Shown here one piece after another: positions 33,066 through 42,948 of a DNA stretch of 64,000 nucleotides. Under the pieces are notes generated by a model. The model ran no database searches. It was not told the origin of the DNA and worked only from the letters and a program-made list of their open reading frames with translations. The DNA is from Batrachochytrium dendrobatidis JAM81 (taxonomy: Eukaryota; Chytridiomycota; Chytridiomycetes; Rhizophydiales), in assembly GCF_000203795.2 (NCBI RefSeq), contig NW_006281111.1:31421-95420 (forward strand), in the 5' to 3' direction. Each line of letters begins with the position of its first letter. Position 1 is the stretch's first letter. A program made the position numbers and the translations under genes.

Positions 33066-34865
33066 ATGTTACGAGTTTGCATTCAAACTCAGATGGGCTT
33101 AAAACAAAAGTCAAGAAAACGACAACGAGCATTAGACGATGAAGTGTATGAGGTCGAGGCTATTGTTGATTTTAGAATCAATAAGGTGTGTGGGGTTGCT
33201 TTTACAGGCAGTTCAACTGTTTCTACAACCTTGTCAATACATACTGCTGGTTATACTATTATGAATGGCAGTCTGCATATCAACCACACTGGACATTCGT
33301 CAATGATAAAGAACACATGTTGATGCTTATCATAGAGTGATGGCTGTATTGCTTCAACACATACCTTGTACAGCAGTACTACAACCATCCGAGTTTTGTA
33401 AACTGGACTATTGACATCCTGCTTAAACACTCGACTCATTCTCGACAAGCATACCAACCCTTGTTTATTGCCTTTTGTTTCAGTTCATTTTACACCCCAA
33501 TACAACTACTCTAACCTTCCAGCCTCTTTTTACTACGACTATTCGTTGTTGATATATATTATTGTCCGAATAGGGAAAAGAGCAATTCTTTATCAAATGG
33601 AAGGGTTATGCGTCTGTAGAAAACACCTGGGAATCAGCTGGTATGTTATTCCAATCTACAACACATGAACTCTAAACACACCTTTTGTTCAAATGTCTGC
33701 CAAGCAGATAATGTCTGCAGCCATGTAGTCTACTGCATGCTCAAATTGCTCATGACTATCCAATGATTTGAACATTGCACAGTTTTAATATCAATTGTTC
33801 CACAAGTATGCTCTTGCAGTGAATTTCACTGACATTGTTTATTTAATCACCTGTGCCATTGTGACAACATATAGATGTGGTAAATGTAAGTGTAGCATGC
33901 ATTGTTGTACCAAATGGATGAGTAATCTAACCCGTTTTTGATCATTGGTTCAGGCACCGATATTAATAAAAAAGTTTTGGAGTCAGCATCCAAAATTTAA
34001 AAATGCCACAAAATTGTCCGAATCTACCCATGAATTGGATACCAACACTAAATTACTCAAGGTGCCTGTAATACATCATACAGTGTTGTTTTTATGAATA
34101 GTATGCGTTTGAAACGAGTTTGACTAATTCTAGTTTACTTGTCCATCAAAAATAACAGTCTCAAAAAAACACTCTTGGTGTGTACTGTTGTCTGCAACTT
34201 TTTGTGTTTGATATGATTTGTGATGGGCTTGATGGTTTCCGTGTATCCCGATGTGCCCATGTCTAGTAAGACTAATGCATATACTATGCCAACCGTGTTT
34301 AGCTAAAAACAAGACTAAATCCCAAAAATCCAAACCAGGCAACAAAAGAAATTCAGAGTCGGACTCATTCACAAAACAGGATACTGTTGATACTGATGAA
34401 CAAGGTACGCATCCACTGCAATATATTTGCCATTTTTGTCAATCCAACTCAAAGCGTGATCACTTGAAGACATATATCAAGAATATTAGCACTGATATAG
34501 TTTTTATTTGTATTGACTAAACTTGGTTTTAAAAGACGACCTGAGCAAAGTCTATCATTCGATTGACTCGTTAAGTCGGGCTGTACTTGACAAAGCCTCG
34601 TGGGAAAACGATGTTGTAAATATCGAAACTATGGAAGCATCTGCCACAGGTGAAGATGATCTTGCTGTTTACATCAACTGGAAAAATGGCAAAAAGACGG
34701 TTGTATCCAGTAAAGTAGCCAATACCAAATGCCCACAAAAGGTGAATGGATTACTATTTGTATTTACCATTGTCTTGAACAGTGCGTTGGATAGGGTAGC
34801 GTGCTAATCTCTTGATCCTGTTTTAGATTATCAAATTTTACGAAAATCATATCAAGTTTGGATAA
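33066..34865 (+). CDS. HP1-like chromodomain and chromoshadow protein
   Basis: Exons: 33066-33185, 33574-33640, 33708-33724 (17 nt), 33954-34061, 34303-34404, 34536-34741 and 34827-34865. The chromodomain starts at VYEVEAIVDFRIN, continues GKEQFFIKWKGYASVENTWE, and is completed only if the 17-nt exon supplies ADNVCSH before APILIKKFW. A basic Ser/Lys hinge follows. The C-terminal chromoshadow domain reads SWENDVVNIETMEA, DLAVYINWKNGKKT, KCPQK and IIKFYENHIKFG before the stop. HP1 proteins bind methylated H3K9 through the aromatic cage of the chromodomain and dimerise through the shadow domain to form heterochromatin. One junction is unresolved: exon 34061 to 34303 is one base out of phase, so an AAG acceptor near 34312 or another tiny exon is needed. 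Either ATG (33066 or 33093) could start. Confidence 0.85.
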
Positions 34866-34901
34866 ATACTGCAATATTTTATAATTTGGCTATTCAGCCA
34901 T

Positions 34902-36606
34902 TGTGTTAGAGACTATAAAATCGAGAAGGAAGTCGGGGCAAAGACCAGGTGCTTGTACTAGTTGGAATCAGGTAACACATTGATAAAACTCATATTTTCT
35001 TGAACCACCTGCTCGTTTACTCTTGTTTTCTTTTCTCTTTACCTACTATTCCAACTTAAATTCTCGTCATAGAAAACTACGTGGAAGCTCTCCAAAATGT
35101 CATTCAAAACATGCAGAACGAAATCGCTGCCCTGCGCGCGGAGCGTATCATCCCACAAGTACAGGCTGCGTTGAGCATACCTCCCCCAGACAGGATAACG
35201 GAGATCGCTCCAAATTCACAACTTTTGTCAGCCAGTGCAATTTGGCCATGAGAATGCACACGACCCAGTTCCCATCCGACCAAGCGCGAGTCGGATTCAT
35301 GATCNNNNNNNNNNNNNNNNNNNNNNNNNNNNNNNNNNNNNNNNNNNNNNNNNNNNNNNNNNNNNNNNNNNNNNNNNNNNNNNNNNNNNNNNNNNNNNNN
35401 NNNNNNNNNNNNNNNNNNNNNNNNNNNNNNNNNNNNNNNNNNNNNNNNNNNNNNNNNNNNNNNNNNNNNNNNNNNNNNNNNNNNNNNNNNNNNNNNNNNN
35501 NNNNNNNNNNNNNNNNNNNNNNNNNNNNNNNNNNNNNNNNNNNNNNNNNNNNNNNNNNNNNNNNNNNNNNNNNNNNNNNNNNNNNNNNNNNNNNNNNNNN
35601 NNNNNNNNNNNNNNNNNNNNNNNNNNNNNNNNNNNNNNNNNNNNNNNNNNNNNNNNNNNNNNNNNNNNNNNNNNNNNNNNNNNNNNNNNNNNNNNNNNNN
35701 NNNNNNNNNNNNNNNNNNNNNNNNNNNNNNNNNNNNNNNNNNNNNNNNNNNNNNNNNNNNNNNNNNNNNNNNNNNNNNNNNNNNNNNNNNNNNNNNNNNN
35801 NNNNNNNNNNNNNNNNNNNNNNNNNNNNNNNNNNNNNNNNNNNNNNNNNNNNNNNNNNNNNNNNNNNNNNNNNNNNNNNNNNNNNNNNNNNNNNNNNNNN
35901 NNNNNNNNNNNNNNNNNNNNNNNNNNNNNNNNNNNNNNNNNNNNNNNNNNNNNNNNNNNNNNNNNNNNNNNNNNNNNNNNNNNNNNNNNNNNNNNNNNNN
36001 NNNNNNNNNNNNNNNNNTAATCTGCGCAGAGCGTTGGCCTTGCTCGAAGTTTTTTAATTTCGCTTCAGCAGTGCGCTCTCTGTCAGGATCATCAAATTGT
36101 CGTCGGAAGAGATTGATAAACTCTGGCAACGAGTTTAGAACTGGGTCATTGGACGCGAGTAACGGAGTCGCCCATTCTGCAGCAGGGCCTGTGAGCAGGC
36201 TGATCATGAATCCGACTCGCGCTTGGTCGGATGGGAACTGGGTCGTGTGCATTCTCATGGCCAAATTGCACTGGCTGACAAAAGTTGTGAATTTGGAGCG
36301 ATCTCCGTTATCCTGTCTGGGGGAGGTATGCTCAACGCAGCCTGTACTTGTGGGATACTGCGCTCCGCGCGCAGGGCAGCGATTTCGTTCTGCATGTTTT
36401 GAATGACATTTTGGAGAGCTTCCACGTAGTTTTCCATGGTGGGATTTTGAAATAATAAGGTAAAAAGTAAAAGGAAAACAAGAGTAAACGAGCAGGTGGT
36501 TCAAGAAAATATGAGTTTTATCAATGTGTTACCTGATTCCAACTAGTACAAGCACCTGGTCTTTGCCCCGACTTCCTTCTCGATTTTATAGTTTCTAACA
36601 CAATGC
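34902..36606. mobile_element. Gypsy-type retrotransposon fragments in inverted orientation around an assembly gap
   Basis: Left copy: 34907-35304 plus. Right copy: 36602 down to 36018 minus. Each begins with the same ~73-bp segment, TGTTAG...AGGTAACA, which looks like a short LTR with TGTTA/TAACA ends and a TATAAAA. About 70-140 bp later comes a gag reading frame (ENYVEALQNVIQNMQNEIAA; FVSQCNLAMRMHTTQFPSDQ; in the right copy also AEWATPLLAS and FINLFRRQFDDPDRERTAEA), typical of Retrotrans_gag. Both copies share a one-base frame change at the PPPDR joint. The gag DNA is clearly more GC-rich than the flanks. The 713 N at 35305-36017 hide the middle. Confidence 0.8.
35305..36017. other. Assembly gap (run of N)
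   Basis: All bases are N. The gap lies exactly between the two inverted gag fragments. Confidence 0.99.
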
Positions 36607-37042
36607 AATAGTGCTGTATTGACTATCAATTGTTTTGGTATTGCTGGATATACCTGGGCTGATTTTAACCCGAATATCTAATACACAATTAAAACTATAT
36701 ATTAAGCCAATTTACGAGTTTACTGGTAGCATATATGGACAGTTGCATCAATAGTATGGGGTGTTGTCAATATCACTGTAGTTGTCGACTGGAATTTGTA
36801 TGCCAGCAGACTAAAAACACTGGTTCGAGATTGTTGACATGGTCATTGTGTTCAAACTCATTGACAATATTATACACAAACGTGTACATCTAATGCAATG
36901 GTTCAAACTTTTAATGGATGTTTGCTTGAAACTGATCTGGATCGCTATACCAACAATTGGATATGAATGGCAGATATACAATTTGATTTTCATTTCTGCA
37001 GTGTTCATCTATTTCAAAATCAAATAATGAAACTATTCAAAA
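36607..37042. other. Intergenic, no gene seen
   Basis: AT-rich, with no supported gene. Confidence 0.45.
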
Positions 37043-38124
37043 CTATAGTATCTCATATGGACTATTGGTAGGCACTCTGTAAGTTTGACTCGCTACATCA
37101 GTAGTTTGTTCTTTCATGTTGTTTCCATCATACTCTGTTTCCATCTGCACTTGTTGCAATAAACTTCTAGGCTCGACGTAACTCGTCAATAAAAACGTAT
37201 AAATCTCGATCGCATAAATCATGGGAGGCATGTACCATCCAGAAAATGTAACATGCGTCGGATCATATAGGAATGAATGCACTGCAAATCCAGCAACAAT
37301 GATGTTGAGTCCAAATATGACAATAAATCGAGGACCTTCCCGTTTTAGCAAAACTTGATACACGAATCCTTTTCCTGTAAATCCAATGGATTTGCAGAGT
37401 GACCAGAGAAATGATATTGATGCCAACGATGTAAACAGACCTTGTAATACGAATGTGAATGCAAACAACTCGCGAGTAAGCTATATATGCAGTAGTTGCA
37501 AAAAAACATGGTTGTTAATAAAGTTGAAATGGCATGTTTAATACTTGGACTCGATATGGCTTACTCCAATCAGTGGACTGGAAAAAAATATGGAACTTCG
37601 ATCTGCAACGACATCAACGTTGGATAGTATTCCGAGAATATTGGCTGGCACAGAAAAACAAAAGGTCGCAAACCCAATAAATGACAGTAACCATAACGAC
37701 AAGGATGATCCCGAATGAAATACTCGTAATCGAACCACCATGACAGCAAGCTAAACATGCCATTGAATATCAACAAGTCAGAAATAAACACAACATGCAA
37801 AATGAACCAATATTTGCCATAGTTGGTACTTGCCAACGATGTACTGGTTAGAAAGTTGGCACAAATAGCAAAAATCGTAACCCATGCCATGGAATGATTG
37901 GCAGTCTCATACGGCGATATCGTGTAATCCAGCAACACAATCTGTAAAATTGACTGCAGCATACATAAACTCCATGCCACAACAGAAATCTGGAATAGTG
38001 ATGTGCTCCACGAGGTTTTGGATGCGGAAACTAGAAAAAAGAAGGTTGATATGAGCTCATGGAGCGCGATTCCTAGAAATATTGCAGATGGTGTAGCAAA
38101 TGCAGACAGTGTACGTTCAGGCAT
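37043..38124 (-). CDS. Seven-transmembrane protein (paralogue 2)
   Basis: Three exons (38124-37834, 37750-37565, 37480-37043) join in frame to 304 residues. It is a clear paralogue of the gene at 28.7-29.9 kb: TPSAIFLGIALHELIS against TPSAIFMGIAFHEVIS, FLTSTSL against FLTSTGV before the first intron, VVRLRVFHSG against VARLRVFHKG after it, and AIEIYTFLLTSYVEP against GLEIYTFLLVSFVAP near the end. Seven hydrophobic segments have the same N-out topology. Intron 1 has a GC donor (GCAAGT) where the paralogue has GTAAGC, at the identical codon. The cytoplasmic tail differs completely. Function unknown. Confidence 0.75.
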
Positions 38125-38305
38125 TTCAGTGCTGATATGAGTGGTCTTGAATGGTTGATATCAAGTCTTGAACAGACAGTGTTGTTTCTGGCGTTGAAGG
38201 ATGATTTCTGGTTGTCGGATGTGGAGGTTAACTAGTCGGATTGGCAACTCTGATGGAATGCTAAAAGTAAAGTAACTGGACAATGATTCAATGATTTATT
38301 CATGG

Positions 38306-39180
38306 TTATACGGGAACGACTGCTGCAAAGGATGGAGAGACTACAGATACAGAGTGGTCAAGAATGTTCGTGGATGTGAATTGGCGTGGATATTGGGTCA
38401 AGTTTATCTTGCGCGTTCCAACTTTGCATATTGGGAATAAACTCTGATGAATCGGTAATGACGTATGAAATATCAAAAACACAATTAGTAAATGGAAATA
38501 CAACAGGTCAAATAATGCATGGTGTTGCTCTTCACAATAATGACACATGGGTAACCAACTATTCATAGTCTGAATCAAGTGTGATGATGCAAAACCACGA
38601 ATATCTTCAAACTCACTATTCAAAACTCCAGCATCGGCTAGTCTATGCATTCATATTTATTCTGGCTGTATCTCATTCAAAATGCTGACAAAAACTAAAC
38701 AAGACTGGTCTCGTAGCATCTTGACTCGAGTGTGTATATCAAATCATACCACTCGTTGCTTGTGAAAATACCGAAAATTGTGTAATTGGTATTCTAATTC
38801 GACAATCTGGCTTGAACAACTGTTGAGCAATCTGTAACTTGGTGTTTCATTTGACAACCCAAGTTCAGCTTTGGAAACATGTCAAGTGCATACTTTTGTA
38901 GCAACGCTGCATTGCAAAGTACACAACTATTAAGCAACTTGTTCAATCTAGTAGTGATACTGTTCAGCATGATACAAGTGTTTAAAATTACTTTCAAGTT
39001 GTTGAATGGTTGACCAACACATCAGATTCGGCAGTCGTGTAATTGAAATGTGGTATTTCACTGTCGAGTTCAGTTGGCCAAGGTGTGTACTGGATTACTG
39101 CAGATACACTCACTGACCAAGATATTCCATGAATATCACAATGACAAATGCCAGATTGTTGTATCGACAATTCGAGCATT
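38306..39180 (-). other. Possible unidentified multi-exon gene or gene relic
   Basis: Minus-strand stretches read like protein (IQYTPWPTELDSEIPHFNY near 39090; NKLLNSCVLCNAALLQKYAL near 38930; MHRLADAGVLNSEFEDIRGF at 38650), but splice sites joining them are weak and the frame does not close. No family is recognised. Confidence 0.3.
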
Positions 39181-39391
39181 ACCTATTTACAGATTAGTGC
39201 ACTGGATCTTGAACAGTAAGCAAAATGTGCAACTCATCACAATCGATACATGGCATGTAAAATATCCATTGTACAATACACCATGTTTTTTTGGCTTGGA
39301 TGCATATCCACCAATCAATATCAGATGTATGCCAAAACATATCTGTTTATTCAACAATACCATTTTTGTCAATCAGCATAATGCAACATCT

Positions 39392-40460
39392 TTACCGCCG
39401 TGCAAACTCTACCCGCATGGCTTGATCTGGAGTGATTTGACATCCATTTAATACCATTCGTGCTTGATCTGCCTGTGCTGATGATGCATACTCGACAAAT
39501 GCAATATCTGGTCGACCTGGTACAATCCGCACTTCTTTGAATCCTTCATTTTGTGCAAACAACGTCGATAGCGACTCTTCTGTAACGGATGATGGTAACT
39601 GACTGACGAAAAGAATCGCGTTGGTGTCATCTAAATGAAATGCATAAACGCATCAGATATCCGTTTACAGTTTAAAGCGTACTTGAATCCATGCATTCAA
39701 GAGTCAACAAGTGCAACTCACCTTCTTCCATTTCCTCCTCATTGTCCTTTAAATGTCGTCCTGTAGTTACTGAATCATATTCATCTCCACGCTGTCGCTT
39801 GTGTAGTGTATCATCATCTGATGCATCAGATTCATTACCATTCATTTCTATAGCTGCTGCACGAGATCGCTTCGAGTAACTGCCATCTCGGTTCTTGACT
39901 GCATTGGATTTTGTCTTGGCATATGCAATTTGCTGGGTTTCACAAGTGATAATCAAACATGCCAAATAACAGTAACACATTCATGTTAGTCTACAGCCAT
40001 TCTACTCGACAGTAAGCATTAACAACCAAATCCAGTTGAAATATCAATGCAACATGACGATCTGCAAAACTCTAGTCTTACCATGTTCTTGTCATACAAT
40101 GGGAATCCCTGCAGTTCTCTCATGGCAACAGTGGCAGCTGGTGCAGTATCAAACACAACAAATGCCTGACCTCTCATTTTCATGGTTTTGAGAGCAACAA
40201 TATCCAGTACTCGACCATGTTGTGAAAACAAATAGTACAGCGACTCTCTTAGTTCTAATGTAATCACAGCATGTAGAATAAACAGTTTAAAATGTCAGTT
40301 GACACTGCAATCATGAGCAGTTGGCAAGTCCAGTCATTTCTCATTCCAGCTAGTAATACTGCTGATTCAATGTACCCTTTTTCCGGATACGGTCGTTTAT
40401 ATTGTTGATGTAGAGCGTCTGTCCAACGGTAATTACTGTTTGAGTAGCTGGAGCAGTCAT
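39392..40460 (-). CDS. U1A/U2B''-type snRNP protein
   Basis: Four exons (40460-40376, 40254-40082, 39932-39722, 39630-39392) close in frame at 235 residues. The N-terminal RRM (about residues 14-90) has the family pattern [40 protein letters not shown] and [20 protein letters not shown], then [12 protein letters not shown] Lys/Arg/Asp-rich linker follows, then a second RRM ([40 protein letters not shown]) to the end. This two-RRM layout is that of U1A/U2B'', which bind U1 or U2 snRNA stem-loops in the spliceosome. Sequence alone does not tell me which snRNA; fungi often have one protein. Confidence 0.88.
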
Positions 40461-40626
40461 TCTATACTATCTGGATCCGCAGAGTACGTTCACCAGTAAA
40501 AGTAGTCAACTTTATACTGGAAATCAAGTGTTGGTCAAACTCGGTTGTTTTTAGCATGCAAATTAGAATATCAGCACTTGGACTGCAACTTGAATCAAAT
40601 TCACCACATCGATATCGTTGCATTTA

Positions 40627-41699
40627 ATGTCAAAAACATCAAGCATGTCTTTAGAAAGTATGAATATACAACACACTTCATCTGCACTACACATGTATCA
40701 GGAATGGATGCCTGGTGTCATTCCATATCTCGAGTCGTGTCCAGATGTGACTGACCTCAAGATAGCAGCGTATCCACCATGTCCGCACGCACTGGTGTCG
40801 CGATGGACTTGTACTCATGGACAAAACGTATTGACACTACCATCCGATCTGGTTCAGTTTTTGAAATGTTCTGATGGATTGCTTTTTACATGGAATGTAG
40901 AGATTGAGCATTCAAGTCGCATATTGGGTAGAATGCATATCAAATCACTGGTCGATATGATTCAAATCGACTCTGCGTTGCTTCCAAGAAGTCTTGATCG
41001 TGGTACGTTATTGATACGCATATATCAAGTTGGTGTATTGACTGAATATCTATATTCAACTGTTGGATATTAGTTGAATATGTACAGAATCCATCTCTTT
41101 TTGGAGCATTTGTGCTAGATGAATGTAAATCTATGGGTCAAGTGTGTTTATGCTATGGATTTGACACAATCCTTCCAAACAATACAAGACCACTTGCACA
41201 CAATCCATCTTTGCCAACAGTCTGGTTTCGAGTAGAATCAACATCGGAATGGGTATTTGTTGCGTATTCATTTACAGCGTATTTCCGGCTCATGGTTGCT
41301 CATCTTGGGATTCTGGGATGGCAAATGGGATACTCTGCTGGTGGACTATCACCGTTTACATCTGATTGGCTATGTTTTTATGCTCCATCGACAGCAATGT
41401 TGCATCGGCAGCATCGAGCATCACAATCCATCGTTTTCGAATACAACACCACACAACAATCTCGCGCGCCAGATTTGCAATTGTCGACTCAAACACGACT
41501 GGAAGCATCTCGAAATGTACTGGCTCAAGCAGGACTATACTCGAGATCTACCGCATGTAAAAATGTACACATGGATGAGTTGTATTCAAATGATGGAGAT
41601 TTGAAATATTTGAAAAAACAAGCACCATTGGAATGTTCAGACCGACATGCTATTGATTTGGATAAGCTGCAACAGATGGTTTTATTTGTTTGTAAATAA
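40627..41699 (+). CDS. TPGS2: Tubulin polyglutamylase complex subunit 2 (TPGS2)-like
   Basis: Two exons (40627-41032 and 41074-41699) separated by a 41-nt intron give 343 residues. The N-terminal half carries a SMI1/KNR4-type pattern (LPSDLVQFLKCSDGLLFTWN). The second exon has YFRLMVAHLGILGWQMGYSA, then LSPFTSDWLCFYAP, which matches the TPGS2 pattern of a leucine/Gly-Trp motif before a C-terminal Trp-Phe-Tyr segment. TPGS2 belongs to the complex that adds glutamate chains to tubulin in axonemes and other stable microtubules. The C-terminal ~95 residues are polar and less conserved. It starts ~165 bp from the divergent U1A/U2B'' gene, so the two probably share a promoter region. Assignment rests on remembered family patterns. 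Confidence 0.7.
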
Positions 41700-42875
41700 T
41701 CACTTGGAGTTGGATATCCAACGAGTGACATCAGGCATAGATGTGACATTTGTGCAAAACTGACCATTGTCTGTGTTATTGATAGTATCCACTTGATCAC
41801 AAAAAATAAACACTTTGCAGTTAAATCAATTTACAATGGCTGTTGTGTGTGACAGGCTCAAGCTCATGGATTGAATTGTTTGATGGAAATAAACCTGGGC
41901 TGTTGTTTTTATTACAACTATAGCCGAGTTTGACTGAACTGGCATTTTAGAAACACGATTCGTTGAAAATAAAGCATGACTGATGACTAATGTAATGATT
42001 GATCTGGCAGTTGAATATGGCCAACTGCTGTTGATTCCGATCAACATGGGAACAATTGTTGGATCCACCATTTTATTTTAATGACATTCGTGACATTTGT
42101 GACATTCATACAATTCATATCATAATGACTCTTGCTACATATACACATTTGCATCCAAACCAAATCAATCTTCCATTATAAACTGTCACCAATCTGGCTA
42201 GCTATTTTAGTCTTGACAGTCATTTTAAACATATACTTGGATTAACGAGACAGATCTTGACACTTGGACAACCAAACTTTTACTCTATATTACTCACTCA
42301 GTTTACAAAATTCAAGGTCGCGATTTTGCATTCCTAATTGTAATAAACTCTAGTTGACGATTGTGTTGAATATTAATGGTTTTCAAACTCGCCAGTTTTT
42401 CTTGTATATTGAAGACGTATTGTCTAGTTGTAGTATATACTGTACTGTTAGTTTCTGTAAGCGTGTGTAATCGATTGGTACGATATACTCTAAACCCACT
42501 ACTGTCAAATCTACTAGCATAATAACCGATTGACACTCAAATATACCTATAAGCCATCATACAGTAGCCATGATACACATATTGTCATGCCAATATGACA
42601 TCTAGTTCAAGATCTCAATATTGTGATGTTTGAATGCAGCGTTCCTAGGTTCAAAACTATTCCAGTAGTTGGCATATATCAATTCAACAACATACACACG
42701 AGTATTGTTATTGCACTGATCATAATAACAGTATGCAATATGCAATATGGAATCAAGTGAATACATTGATTCTAGTGTACGAGTCTTGATGATAGTCTGT
42801 AGATACAATGATATGATGTCGTGTATTGATTGATAAACGTAACAATGTATACAAACAAGTGGTTTTCAAAAACAA
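41700..42875. other. Intergenic, at most a doubtful small ORF
   Basis: A minus-strand frame at 42071-41826 (81 codons, starts MVDPTIVPMLIGINSSW) has a real ATG but no recognised motif or splice partner. Otherwise AT-rich sequence. Confidence 0.35.
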
Positions 42876-42948
42876 GCTTCGATGGCGCAGTTGGCAGCGC
42901 GTGAGTCTCATAATCTCGAGGTCGTGAGTTCAAGCCTCACTCGGAGCA
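42876..42948 (+). tRNA. tRNA-Met (CAT), elongator type, copy 2
   Basis: Identical to copy 1 at 26105-26177 over all 73 nt. The identity extends into both flanks (AAAACAAG before, CATCTTTTGCTATTTT after), so the two arose by recent duplication or are kept identical by conversion. A TTTT terminator is present. Confidence 0.95.

Noticed and set aside
35023..36504. Very long reading frames across the N run
   Set aside because: They are open only because N translates as unknown; real evidence is limited to the gag-like ends.
41826..42071. 81-codon minus-strand ORF with genuine ATG
   Set aside because: No motif, no splice partner and AT-biased composition; insufficient support for a gene call.
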